A stretch of 47,231 nucleotides of DNA from Comamonadaceae bacterium (GCA_027486495.1 JAIXOZ010000060.1:1-47231), one strand, 5' to 3'. Counted from the first letter of the stretch, positions 24,707 through 32,789 are shown. A program made the numbers and translations. Notes: generated from the letters alone by a model not told the origin.

Positions 24707-25345
24707 TCAGAGCGCTGACTTGCTCGCGGACACGGCCCTTTTGGGCGTTGTTTTGACCGTTTGGCGTGCGTCCAAAAACAAGAGCGTGTCCACATAGCCC
24801 ATGAAGCGGTTGAGGTAGTCGGGCGAGAGGTCGCGCATCAGGCCCAGCGAGCGCAGCACCAGCATGTGGGAGTTGATGGGCCCGGCGTTTTGCGGCGCCT
24901 GGGCGATGGCTTGGTTGACCTGCTTTTGCACGCTGATCTTGCCCAACTGTTGGCGGAACTGCGCCACGCGCGGGTTGTCCATGCGGCCATGGCCGCTCGG
25001 GCTCAGGGGGCGTTTGTCCGTGGGGGCTTCCAAGTCTTGCAGCAGTGCCGACAAGGGTGATGGTGTGCGGCCGATGGGCGAGGTGTGTCCCTTGTTTTGC
25101 GCTGCCAGCCTCGCCCGCAGCTGAGACACAGACATGTGCAGCTTGGCTTGCAGCAGTGCTTGTGCTGGCCCTGTCTGTGCGCGCGTGCGTTCGGCCAACA
25201 CTTGGATGTAGTGCCACCCCACGGGGTCCAGTTGGGCAGCCTCAGCGGCCAAATTCGCCAACTCGGCCCCTTTGACCGTCAACAGGTTCATCCCATCGGC
25301 TGGCGGTTGCAGCGCTTCGGGTGGGCAGGGCCTGGTGTCGGTCAT
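24707..25345 (-). CDS. DUF2894-family protein, last gene of the motor-like operon
   Basis: A 212-residue soluble protein without signal peptide or membrane segment. It is helical and Ala/Gln/Leu-rich at the start (GAELANLAAEAAQLDPVGWH near 29-48, AERTRAQTGPAQALLQAK), with a Pro-rich linker and a C-terminal conserved part SHMLVLRSLGLMRDLSPDYL near 159-178 that reaches a basic tail. From memory this is the DUF2894 family, found with DUF3348, DUF802 and OmpA genes in Burkholderiales. It overlaps the OmpA gene by 4 bases (25342-25345). I know of no assigned function. A cytoplasmic partner of the membrane complex is the natural guess. Confidence 0.78.
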   Translation of the reverse strand: MTDTRPCPPEALQPPADGMNLLTVKGAELANLAAEAAQLDPVGWHYIQVLAERTRAQTGPAQALLQAKLHMSVSQLRARLAAQNKGHTSPIGRTPSPLSALLQDLEAPTDKRPLSPSGHGRMDNPRVAQFRQQLGKISVQKQVNQAIAQAPQNAGPINSHMLVLRSLGLMRDLSPDYLNRFMGYVDTLLFLDARQTVKTTPKRAVSASKSAL

Positions 25346-26058
25346 GGCGCAGTGCGTGGTGCCGTGTGTGGGGCCGTGTGTGGGGCCGTACCGGGTATCT
25401 GGCGCGCAGCCTTTGCTGCTGGGGCCGCTGCGGCTGTGTTGCTGGCCTTGGGCACAGGGGCCATTTCCACGCGGCGGTTTTGTGCGCGGGCTTGTTCGCT
25501 GGTGTTGGGCACCAGGGCTTGTTCCTGGCCAAAGGCTGCGGCAAACAGCATGGACGCGGGCATGCCTTCTTCGATCAGGGTGCGCGTGACGGTCAGGGCC
25601 CGCTGGGCCGAGAGTTCCCAGTTGTCTGCGAATTCGCGGTTGCGGCTGGTGACCGCCTTGTCGTCGGTGAAGCCGCTGACCATGAGCATCTCGTCGCGCG
25701 TTTGCAGGTAGCTGCGCAGCGGCAGCACCAGGCTTTTGAGCAGTTGGCGCCCTTCGGGCTCGAGTTGATCGGAGTTGAGTTTGAACAGCAATTTGCCGCT
25801 GATGCCGATGCGGCCGTTTTTCAGGGTGATGCGGCCACTGGCCAGCGGGATGGCCAGTGCGTTTTCGAGCGAGAGGCGTTTTTGTTCTTCGATCTGGCGC
25901 TTTTGCACCTCCACCTCCAGCTGCGAGGCCATGTCCAGTTGCGCGGCCATGACACCCACCAAGAGCAGAACAAAGGCGCCCAACAGGCCGGTCATCAGGT
26001 CGGCAAACGAGATCCAGGCGGGCGAGGTGGATTCGATGTCGCCGTCATGTTCCAGCAT
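25342..26058 (-). CDS. MotB/ZorB-like OmpA-domain membrane protein
   Basis: A 238-residue inner-membrane protein. A short cytoplasmic start is followed by one transmembrane helix, SFADLMTGLLGAFVLLLV (residues 17-34), carrying Asp20 at the position of the ion-binding aspartate in MotB, ExbD and ZorB. A short coiled linker leads to an OmpA-type peptidoglycan-binding domain (about 75-210) with SGFTDDKAV, ELSAQRALTVTRTL and ARAQNRRVEM. The C-terminus is an Ala/Pro-rich tail built from a 12-base repeat encoding APHT. It shares a base with the DUF802 stop and overlaps DUF2894. Together with DUF802 it has the stator-unit architecture of ion-driven motors. Confidence 0.88.
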   Translation of the reverse strand: MLEHDGDIESTSPAWISFADLMTGLLGAFVLLLVGVMAAQLDMASQLEVEVQKRQIEEQKRLSLENALAIPLASGRITLKNGRIGISGKLLFKLNSDQLEPEGRQLLKSLVLPLRSYLQTRDEMLMVSGFTDDKAVTSRNREFADNWELSAQRALTVTRTLIEEGMPASMLFAAAFGQEQALVPNTSEQARAQNRRVEMAPVPKASNTAAAAPAAKAARQIPGTAPHTAPHTAPRTAP

Positions 26059-28229
26059 CAGACCTCTCCCTCTGTGCTCTGCTGGCTGCGGCGTTGCAGG
26101 GCGTCGAGCACGTCTTTTTGGCTACCGATGCTCAGGTCAATGATCTCGCGGGCCTGTGCCACGTAATAGGCCAGTTGCTCATCGCTGCGAGTCATCGATT
26201 TGCCCAGCGCCTGCTCGATGCGCTGCAATTGGGTCATGAGTTGCTCGTTGGTCTGGCTGAAGGCGCGAACGGCAAAGCCCAGGCTCTCGCCCAGGCTGGC
26301 CACGTCCACCGCGCTGGCGGTGACCTGCGCTGCAATGTCGCCCAGCTTGCCGGTTTCCAGTGCAACGTGTTGTTGGAACTGCTCGCTGGTTTGCGCCAGA
26401 GAGGCTTGGCTGCTGACCAGCAGGGCGTCGATCACGCCGCGCTGCTCGGTCGACGCGTGGTTGATCGCGTCCAGCAAGGTGCTGAGCGTGCCCAGAATGC
26501 GGGTGCGCTCTTCCAGCAAATCGTTGTCGCGGGCCACGCTCGCCGAGATTTCCTGGCGCAACTGGCCAATGACTTCGGCCGCGGCTTTGGGCGCTTCGGA
26601 GGCGGTTTCGATCAGGCGGGAGATGGGCGCTTCCAAGGCGGTGCCCAGGGTGCTCAGGTGGGCCGTGACGGTGGTTTGCAGCTCGGTCAGGCGGGCCACA
26701 GCGGCTTGTCCGCGTGCGTCTTCGGCTTGGCGCAGGGCAGACAGTTCCTCGCGCAGCAGGGCCGAGAGTTCTTCGGCGCGCTGGCTGTGCTGCGTGGTCC
26801 ACTGCGCTTCGGCGGCGATGCGCGTTTGCACCAGCGCCTCGCTGCTGGCCAGCAAGCGGGTGATCTCGGCCAGGGTTTGCGTGGCCTGGGTTTGGCTGTG
26901 GCTGCTCATGTCTTGTGCCGTACGGGCCAGGGTGTCGCAAATGGCCTGTTGTTGGGCCAGGGTCTGTGTTCCCTCGGTTTGCCACTGCTGCTGCAGCCCA
27001 TCGGCCATGCTGTGCAGCGCGGTTTGCCAGCTGGCCAGGCGCTGCTGGTCGGCAGTGCTTTGCAGGGCGTGTTGTTCTGTTTGGGCCTGGCCCACTTGCG
27101 CGACCAAGGCCTGGGCGCTGCGCTCGAAGTTCTGGCCAAAGGCCTCCAGCGTCTGGCCCACGCGCTCGCTCATGCGGGTGCTGCTTTGTTCTTGAAGGCT
27201 CAGCGTTTGGGCACTGGTGCGCGCCAGCGTAGCGGCGGTGGCTGTCAGTTGCGTGTGCACCTCGCCCAGTTGCAGTTGGGTGTTGTGCAGCAAGCGGTCG
27301 TTCAGGCTTTGGGCCTGTTCAGCCAGTTGCACCATGGTGGCTTGCACCACGGGGCGAATGCCATCGCTGGCCAGTTGCAGACTTTGGCTCAGGCTGGTGC
27401 GCAGCGACTGGTCCACCGACTGTGCCAAGCCCGTGTAGGCGCTGTGCACTTCACGCTGCACCATTTGCTGAAAGCTGTGCTGGCTGGCCAGCAGTTGGGT
27501 GTGGGTCTGCTCGCTGCTGCTGGCCATCTGGCTCATCAGGGCCTGCAGTTGCTGCAGCACTTGCGGCAGGGCCAGTGCTTGCTGCTGCAAGGCCAGGTAG
27601 CTGGCTTGCCGTTGGTGCGCGAGCGAAAAACGCTGCAACTGGGTGTGGGCCAGGGTGTCGAGCTGATGTGAAGACAGAGCGCGTTCACGGCGGGCCAGGC
27701 TGCTCATCAGGCCCAGCATGGCCGAGGTGGCCACACCCGCGACCGAGGTGCCAAAGGCCAGGCCCAGGCCTTTGATGGGTTCGGAAAAAGCGGCCCGCAC
27801 CCCCGCAATGGAATTGGAGCCTTCCAGCGCGAACACCGCTCCGTTGAGCGTGACCACCATGCCCAAAAAAGTGCCCAGCATGCCCAGCATGACCAGCAGG
27901 CCCACCAGGTAAGGGGTGAAGGCCGGGCCAGGCAAGGCCACACGCTCGCCTTGCACCCGCTGGCGCACCGGGTTTTGCAAGGCCGCAGGCAACGTGACCA
28001 GCCAGTCGCTCAGTTGCGCCAAATCGGCAGGGACTTGGTTCAGGCCTTGGTTGAGATCGTTCGTGGTGGCGCGGTATTGGTGCAGCTCCCAAGCGCCAAA
28101 GCCATAAACGGCACCGATGAGCAGCGTCATGACCAGCACCAAAAAGTGGCTGCTCGCCACGGCAGCGGTCACCCAAATCAGGGCCAAGGCGCCCAGGCCA
28201 AAGGCCATCAAAAAAGAATAACGTTTCAT
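26058..28229 (-). CDS. DUF802-family MotA/ZorA-like membrane protein with long cytoplasmic tail
   Basis: A 723-residue protein. Four hydrophobic segments lie in the first 180 residues: about 8-25, 28-46, 105-128 and 156-177. The last two, GLLVMLGMLGTFLGMVV and PIKGLGLAFGTSVAGVATSA, are the MotA/TolQ/ExbB-type pair, with small residues and Thr/Ser lining the expected ion path. The remaining 540 residues are almost continuous Gln/Ala/Leu/Ser-rich coiled coil resembling a chemoreceptor signalling rod, containing the DUF802 repeats. This matches ZorA: a proton-channel head plus a long intracellular tail. It overlaps DUF3348 by 4 bases (28226-28229) and abuts the MotB-like gene. Its function is unproven. 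Confidence 0.85.
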   Translation of the reverse strand: MKRYSFLMAFGLGALALIWVTAAVASSHFLVLVMTLLIGAVYGFGAWELHQYRATTNDLNQGLNQVPADLAQLSDWLVTLPAALQNPVRQRVQGERVALPGPAFTPYLVGLLVMLGMLGTFLGMVVTLNGAVFALEGSNSIAGVRAAFSEPIKGLGLAFGTSVAGVATSAMLGLMSSLARRERALSSHQLDTLAHTQLQRFSLAHQRQASYLALQQQALALPQVLQQLQALMSQMASSSEQTHTQLLASQHSFQQMVQREVHSAYTGLAQSVDQSLRTSLSQSLQLASDGIRPVVQATMVQLAEQAQSLNDRLLHNTQLQLGEVHTQLTATAATLARTSAQTLSLQEQSSTRMSERVGQTLEAFGQNFERSAQALVAQVGQAQTEQHALQSTADQQRLASWQTALHSMADGLQQQWQTEGTQTLAQQQAICDTLARTAQDMSSHSQTQATQTLAEITRLLASSEALVQTRIAAEAQWTTQHSQRAEELSALLREELSALRQAEDARGQAAVARLTELQTTVTAHLSTLGTALEAPISRLIETASEAPKAAAEVIGQLRQEISASVARDNDLLEERTRILGTLSTLLDAINHASTEQRGVIDALLVSSQASLAQTSEQFQQHVALETGKLGDIAAQVTASAVDVASLGESLGFAVRAFSQTNEQLMTQLQRIEQALGKSMTRSDEQLAYYVAQAREIIDLSIGSQKDVLDALQRRSQQSTEGEV

Positions 28230-28969
28230 TGTTTTTGTTCGGCGAAAGAGGTGAGGGCTTCGAGCAAACCGAGGGCGGGCTGCAGCCGTGTGTCGAGTTC
28301 GGCCAGCAAGGTTTGGCGAAAGGTTTGGTGCAGTGGCGACAGCCAGCGGGCGGGATCTTCGGGAGCCTGAAGATGTGCTTTGAGGGCTTTCACAAAACGC
28401 TTTTCCAGCTGCTTGTTCACTTTGGCCAGCAGTGCGGCTTCGCGCTCGCTCAGGATACTTTCAAAAGCGGCATCGAGAGCGGCCAATTGCGACCCTGCTG
28501 CGTTGCGTTTGCTCAGCTGCAGGCGCAATTGGGCGCGCAAGTTGCGTACGGTGCTTTCCATTTGTCGTTGGTGCGCTGAGAGAAATTTCCGGTAGGGCTC
28601 AAACGCGGTTTTGAGATCGGGCGGATCGGCCAACTCGGGCGGCGGCATGTCGATGCGCGCCAGCCCCGAGCCCGCTGGCGCCCCATACAGTACCGACGCC
28701 GCAAGCTGGGTTCGAGTTTTTTCCACATGCGAGGCCAAGGCCTGCGGCGAGATCGATGCGGCGCGTTGCGTGGGAGCAAGGCTGGGCGCGGTGGTCGCTT
28801 CGTTTTCCAGCAGGCCGTGCAAGGCAATGGCCTGCCGAAAATTGAGCCAGTCGCCCAAGGTTTGCCCCACACCTTTCCCGGACGGGGTGGCGTCGAAAAG
28901 TGCGTTTTCGGTCAGAAAACGCACATGGCTGGAGTTGTTGAGGTGTGCACGCGGCAGCGCTCGCGTCAT
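28226..28969 (-). CDS. DUF3348-family protein, first gene of the motor-like operon
   Basis: A 247-residue soluble, mostly helical protein with no leader or membrane segment. The N-terminal part (NNSSHVRFLTENALFD, then LGDWLNFRQAIALHGLLE near 38-55) precedes a Pro-rich linker and a long helical region (FEPYRKFLSAHQRQMESTVR, LRAQLRLQLS, LEKRFVKALKAHLQAPEDPA). From memory it is DUF3348. ATG 28969 is chosen; a TTG at 28993 would add eight residues, and neither has a clear ribosome-binding site. It heads the four-gene operon and overlaps DUF802 by ATGA. No catalytic motif is visible. Confidence 0.78.
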   Translation of the reverse strand: MTRALPRAHLNNSSHVRFLTENALFDATPSGKGVGQTLGDWLNFRQAIALHGLLENEATTAPSLAPTQRAASISPQALASHVEKTRTQLAASVLYGAPAGSGLARIDMPPPELADPPDLKTAFEPYRKFLSAHQRQMESTVRNLRAQLRLQLSKRNAAGSQLAALDAAFESILSEREAALLAKVNKQLEKRFVKALKAHLQAPEDPARWLSPLHQTFRQTLLAELDTRLQPALGLLEALTSFAEQKQ

Positions 28970-29037
28970 GTGTGCTTGTGGGTGTTGGGGCAAAAAAGAA
29001 GAGCGTGTGTGCTCTGAAGGCGACGGGCGTCAAACGC

Positions 29038-29066
29038 TGACGTCAGTGACTGTCCGGCAGGACAGT
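29038..29066. promoter_or_regulatory. Palindromes upstream of the DUF3348 operon
   Basis: Two palindromic stretches lie 70-100 bases upstream of the DUF3348 start: the 8-base palindrome TGACGTCA near 29038-29046, and a hairpin ACTGTCC (29049-29055), GGCA, GGACAGT (29060-29066). This is the only non-coding DNA before the four-gene operon, so either could be an operator. The hairpin could also be a terminator stem for the upstream minus-strand nth gene. Confidence 0.35.
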
Positions 29067-29150
29067 GGGGGGCAAATTTTACCCGTTGCGGCGCTGTAAA
29101 TTTTCGCCTTAATCTGCGTATTTAAAAATTCACAAGGTGACGCTGGCTGC

Positions 29151-29783
29151 TCACGGGGTTTTGGGCTTGTAATCACAGAACGCCGTCACTGCACAAGAGC
29201 CGCAAAGTGGTTTGCGCGCTTGGCACACATAACGCCCATGCAGAATCAGCCAGTGGTGTGCATCCACCAAATACTTGGCGGGAATGCGTTTGAGCAACTT
29301 GAGCTCTACCGCCAAAGGTGTTTTGCCCGGGGCCAGGCCCGTGCGGTTGCCCATGCGAAAAATGTGCGTGTCCACCGCCATGGTGGGCTCACCAAAAGCG
29401 GAATTGAGGACCACATTGGCGGTTTTGCGACCCACCCCGGGCAGGGCTTCCAGCGCTTCACGCGAGCGGGGCACTTGGCCGCCGTGTTGTTCCACCAAAA
29501 TTCGGCAAGTCTCCATCAGGTGTTTGGCTTTGCTGCGGTACAGGCCAATGGTCTTGATGTGGTTCTCCAGTCCTTCAAGGCCCAGCGCCAGGATCTTTTG
29601 AGGCGTGTCTGCCACGGGGAACAGGCGGCGCGTGGCCTTGTTCACGCCCACATCGGTGGCTTGGGCCGACAGCAGTACAGCGGCCAGCAACTCGAACACA
29701 CTGGTGTATTCCAGCTCGGTCACGGGCATGGGGTTGGCGGCTTGCAAGGTGGCAAAAAAAGATTCGATCTGTGCGGGTTTCAT
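29151..29783 (-). CDS. nth: Endonuclease III (DNA glycosylase/AP lyase)
   Basis: A 210-residue base-excision-repair enzyme that removes oxidised pyrimidines. The helix-hairpin-helix LEALPGVGRKTANVVLNSAF (near 108-127) contains the catalytic lysine, and VDTHIFRMGNR supplies the catalytic aspartate; the [4Fe-4S] loop CQARKPLCGSCAVTAFC (C-x6-C-x2-C-x5-C) is near the C-terminus. Length matches E. coli Nth. ATG 29783 begins MKPAQIESFF at the usual position. It diverges from the aminotransferase gene with 54 bases between starts. Confidence 0.95.
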   Translation of the reverse strand: MKPAQIESFFATLQAANPMPVTELEYTSVFELLAAVLLSAQATDVGVNKATRRLFPVADTPQKILALGLEGLENHIKTIGLYRSKAKHLMETCRILVEQHGGQVPRSREALEALPGVGRKTANVVLNSAFGEPTMAVDTHIFRMGNRTGLAPGKTPLAVELKLLKRIPAKYLVDAHHWLILHGRYVCQARKPLCGSCAVTAFCDYKPKTP

Positions 29784-29837
29784 GGGGTATCCAGATGTTG
29801 GCAAAATGTCGGCCAAGACAACACGGGAAGATACACC

Positions 29838-31034
29838 ATGCCTTTGCAATTCGCCGACCGCCTGAACAACGTCGAAACCTCTGCCATCCGGGAGCTGTTT
29901 AAGCTCTTAGGCAAGCCCGGCATCATCAGCTTTGCGGGAGGCTTTCCAGACAGCGCCATGTTTGACGTGGACGGCATCCGCGAAGCCAGCAACGCGGCGC
30001 TGAGCCAAGACCCCGGCGCAGCCCTGCAATATGGCGCGACCGAAGGCTTTGGCCCGCTGCGCGAGCAACTGGCCGACTTCATGGGCCAAAAGGGCGCCCA
30101 AGACGTGACTGCCAATCAGCTGATCGTGACCACCGGCAGCCAGCAGGCGCTGGATTTGATCGGCAAGACCATGATCAGCCCCGGCGACAAGGTGATCGTG
30201 GAGGGCCCAACCTTTTTGGCCACCATCCAGTGCTTTCGCCTTTACGGCGCCGAGCTCATCAGCGCCCCGGTGGACGGCCACGGCGTTAAGACTGATGAGC
30301 TGGAGAAGCTGATCGCAGAGCACAAGCCCAAATTTGTTTATTTGATCCCTACTTTTGGTAACCCCAGTGGTGCCTTGCTCAGCGCCGAGCGCCGCAAGCA
30401 GGTGCTGGAGATGGCGGTCAAACACCAAACCTTGATCGTCGAAGACGACCCTTATGGCGATTTGTACTTTGGTGAAACGCCCCCGCCCAGCCTTCTGGCC
30501 ATGAGTGCATCCGTACCCGGCAGCCGCGAGCTGCTGGTGCATTGTGGTTCTCTGTCCAAAGTGTTGTCGCCCGGCTTGCGTGTGGGCTGGATGATCGCAC
30601 CCGCCGAATTGCTGGCCCGCGCGACCATGTGCAAACAGTTCAGCGATGCGCACACCAGCACCTTTGCCCAAGCCACGGCTGCCCAATATCTGAAAGCCGG
30701 TCGCATGCCTGCAACGCTGGACAAAGTGCGCGCTGTGTACGCCCAGCGCGCCCAAACCATGGGCGCCGCTTTGCGCCGCGAATTGGGCGATACGGTCGAG
30801 TTTGTGCAGCCGCAAGGCGGTTTGTTCGTGTGGGCACGCCTCACGGGTGCGGGCGGCAAGGTGAACGACGGCAATGTGTTTGCCAAACGAGCCATCGAAC
30901 AGGGCGTAGCCTTTGTGCCGGGCACACCGTTCTTCTGCGCCAACCCGGACCAAGCCACCTTCCGCCTGAGCTTTGCCACCGTGGGCGAAGACAAGATCCT
31001 CGAAGGCATTTCGCGCCTGGCCAAAGCCTTGTAA
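29838..31034 (+). CDS. PLP-dependent aminotransferase, class I/II (LysN/MocR-catalytic-like)
   Basis: A 398-residue fold-type I aminotransferase. Signatures are IISFAGGFPDSAMFD near 29-43, LQYGATEGFGPLREQLADFM near 64-83, VEDDPYGDLYF near 199, the PLP-lysine site HCGSLSKVLSPGLRVGWM near 235-252, and the carboxylate-binding arginine FRLSFA near 375. This pattern is that of 2-aminoadipate/valine/aromatic aminotransferases of the LysN group; the exact substrate cannot be set. The start is ATG 29838. It is followed by the alpha/beta hydrolase gene after 3 bases. Confidence 0.88.
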   Translation: MPLQFADRLNNVETSAIRELFKLLGKPGIISFAGGFPDSAMFDVDGIREASNAALSQDPGAALQYGATEGFGPLREQLADFMGQKGAQDVTANQLIVTTGSQQALDLIGKTMISPGDKVIVEGPTFLATIQCFRLYGAELISAPVDGHGVKTDELEKLIAEHKPKFVYLIPTFGNPSGALLSAERRKQVLEMAVKHQTLIVEDDPYGDLYFGETPPPSLLAMSASVPGSRELLVHCGSLSKVLSPGLRVGWMIAPAELLARATMCKQFSDAHTSTFAQATAAQYLKAGRMPATLDKVRAVYAQRAQTMGAALRRELGDTVEFVQPQGGLFVWARLTGAGGKVNDGNVFAKRAIEQGVAFVPGTPFFCANPDQATFRLSFATVGEDKILEGISRLAKAL

Positions 31035-31037
31035 GTC

Positions 31038-31850
31038 ATGGCCGCCAGTACCGAACTGTGCATCGACGTCAACGGCACCGAGGTCTGGATGCAAGGGCTG
31101 GGCAATGGGGGTGATGAGGTCGTGCTGATGCTGCACGGCTGGCCTGACACCCGTGCCCTGTGGGACGGCACCGTCGCAGCCCTGCAAGACCGCGCCACCT
31201 GCGCCCGACTGACACTGCCCGGCTTTGAAGCTGGCCCTGCTGCAACCAGCTTGGACGACATGTGCCAGCTCTTGCGTCAGATCGTCGATCGCATCAGCCC
31301 CGACCAGCCCGTGACCTTGATGCTGCACGACTGGGGCTGCATTTTTGGCTACGAATTTGCCATGCGCCACCCGCAGCGCGTGGCCCGTGTGGTGGCGGTG
31401 GACGTGGGTGACCACAACTCAGGTGCGCTGCTGCGCGAATGGGGTTGGAGGGAAAAGCTGTCCGTCATGGGCTACCAGCTTTGGTTGGCGCTGGCCTGGA
31501 AGCTGGGTGGCAACCTGGGCACCCGCATGACCCGCGCCATGGCCCGCTGGCTGCGCTGCCCCACCGATGCGGCCCGCATCACCCACAGCATGAACTACCC
31601 TTACGCCATGAGGTGGTTTGGCACGGCGGGTGGCTTCAAACAGGCGGCGCAGATCCGGTTGCCCGTGCCGCTGCTGTTTGTTTACGGCGAGCGCAAACCC
31701 TTCATGTTCCATTCGGCCAAATGGCTGGCGCAAGTGGCCAGCGCATCTGGCAGCGCGGTGCACGGATTGCCTTGCGGGCATTGGGTCATGATTTCAAAGC
31801 CCGAAGCTTTTCACGCGTGTGTGATCTCTTGGCTCTGGGGCGAGGGCTGA
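31038..31850 (+). CDS. Alpha/beta hydrolase with aspartate nucleophile (epoxide hydrolase/dehalogenase-like)
   Basis: A 270-residue alpha/beta-hydrolase-fold protein. The oxyanion motif is LMLHGWPDTRALWDG near 30-44. The nucleophile elbow is LMLHDWGCIFGYEFA near 94-108, with Asp in the place of Ser, as in soluble epoxide hydrolases and haloalkane dehalogenases. GERKPFMFHS and the final HGLPCGHWVMI supply the acid and histidine region. No leader is seen. It is only 3 bases after the aminotransferase gene, suggesting co-transcription. The substrate is unknown. Confidence 0.82.
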   Translation: MAASTELCIDVNGTEVWMQGLGNGGDEVVLMLHGWPDTRALWDGTVAALQDRATCARLTLPGFEAGPAATSLDDMCQLLRQIVDRISPDQPVTLMLHDWGCIFGYEFAMRHPQRVARVVAVDVGDHNSGALLREWGWREKLSVMGYQLWLALAWKLGGNLGTRMTRAMARWLRCPTDAARITHSMNYPYAMRWFGTAGGFKQAAQIRLPVPLLFVYGERKPFMFHSAKWLAQVASASGSAVHGLPCGHWVMISKPEAFHACVISWLWGEG

Positions 31851-31858
31851 GGGACAAT

Positions 31859-32083
31859 ATGCGACCCGAAGACCTGGTCAAACTCGTCAACACGCCCATG
31901 CCCTATGGCAAACACAAAGGCATGTTGATCGCCGATTTGCCCGGCAACTACCTCAACTGGTTTGCGCGTGAGGGATTTCCGAAGGGTGAAATTGGGCAAT
32001 TGTTGCAGCTCATGCAAGAGATCGACCACAACGGCTTGAGCGACCTGCTCAAGCCTCTGCGCCAAGGCCGTATCAAGGTCTGA
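31859..32083 (+). CDS. DUF3820-family protein
   Basis: A 74-residue protein: VKLVNTPMPYGKHKGMLIAD, then LPGNYLNWFAREGFPKGEIG, then a helical end LLKPLRQGRIKV. The MPYGKYKG...LPxxYLxWF pattern is that of DUF3820 (a Pfam name links it to quorum-sensing-regulated virulence factors). It starts 8 bases after the hydrolase stop. Its 3' end overlaps the convergent serB gene by 11 bases. Function unknown. Confidence 0.85.
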   Translation: MRPEDLVKLVNTPMPYGKHKGMLIADLPGNYLNWFAREGFPKGEIGQLLQLMQEIDHNGLSDLLKPLRQGRIKV

Positions 32084-32789
32084 CAACTTCCAGCAGCCGG
32101 TCCAATCCACCCGCATCGATGGCCACCATGGCCTGTTCGCGCACCTTGGGCTTGGCATGGTAGGCCACCGATAAACCTGCAACGCCCATCATGGGCAGGT
32201 CGTTGGCGCCGTCGCCCATGGCGATGGCCTGGCTGGGCGAAATGCCCATCTTTTGGCAGGTTTCTAACAGTGTCTTGCGCTTTTCTTCGCCGTCGCAAAT
32301 GTCGCCCCAAGGCTGGTCCACCATGCGGCCGGTCAGCACGCCATCATTCACTTCCAGCACATTCGAGCGCGTCCAGTCAATGCCCAGCCGGTCGCGCACA
32401 GGGTCGGTGAAAAACGTGAAGCCACCCGAGACCAACAACACCTTCATGCCCGCCGACTTGCACGCCTTCACCAGCTCATCTGCACCGGGGTTCAGGCGTA
32501 AGCGCTCGCTGAGCACTTGCTGCATGTGACCCACCGTCACGCCTTGCAGCAGGGCCACGCGCTGGCGCAGGCTCTCTTTGTAATCGGTGATCTCGCCGCG
32601 CATGGCCGCTTCGGTGATGGCCGCCACTTCGGCCTTGCGGCCCGCGGCATCGGCGATCTCGTCCACGCACTCGATGTTGATCAAGGTGGAATCCATGTCA
32701 AAAGCGATCAACTTGAACTGTGACAGCGAAAGCGCCGCGGTCAAGCCTCGTACGGTCAGGCCAGGGGCAAATTCGTGGGCGTTGGGCAT
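32073..32789 (-). CDS. serB: Phosphoserine phosphatase
   Basis: A 238-residue HAD-superfamily phosphatase catalysing the last step of serine synthesis. Motif I is AFDMDSTLINIECVDEIAD (nucleophile and acid Asp) near 29-47, motif II VLLVSGGFTFF near 116, motif III with the lysine in EEKRKTLLE, and motif IV MGDGANDLPMMGVAGLSVAY near 191-210. It lacks the N-terminal ACT domain of some SerB proteins, as is usual in Burkholderiales. The gene stands alone on its strand. Confidence 0.94.
   Translation of the reverse strand: MPNAHEFAPGLTVRGLTAALSLSQFKLIAFDMDSTLINIECVDEIADAAGRKAEVAAITEAAMRGEITDYKESLRQRVALLQGVTVGHMQQVLSERLRLNPGADELVKACKSAGMKVLLVSGGFTFFTDPVRDRLGIDWTRSNVLEVNDGVLTGRMVDQPWGDICDGEEKRKTLLETCQKMGISPSQAIAMGDGANDLPMMGVAGLSVAYHAKPKVREQAMVAIDAGGLDRLLEVVRP

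Noticed and set aside
25342-25400. Short tandem repeats considered as a CRISPR remnant
   Set aside because: The repeats are contiguous 12-base units without spacers and are in frame at the end of a coding region.
26094-27671. Long plus-strand open frame opposite the DUF802 gene
   Set aside because: It mirrors the repetitive Gln/Ala/Leu codons of the coiled-coil tail; the minus-strand gene has membrane segments, overlaps with its neighbours and a known family.
29907-31415. Long minus-strand open frame opposite the aminotransferase and hydrolase
   Set aside because: Composition is His/Gln/Gly-rich with no motifs, while the plus strand encodes clear enzyme signatures.
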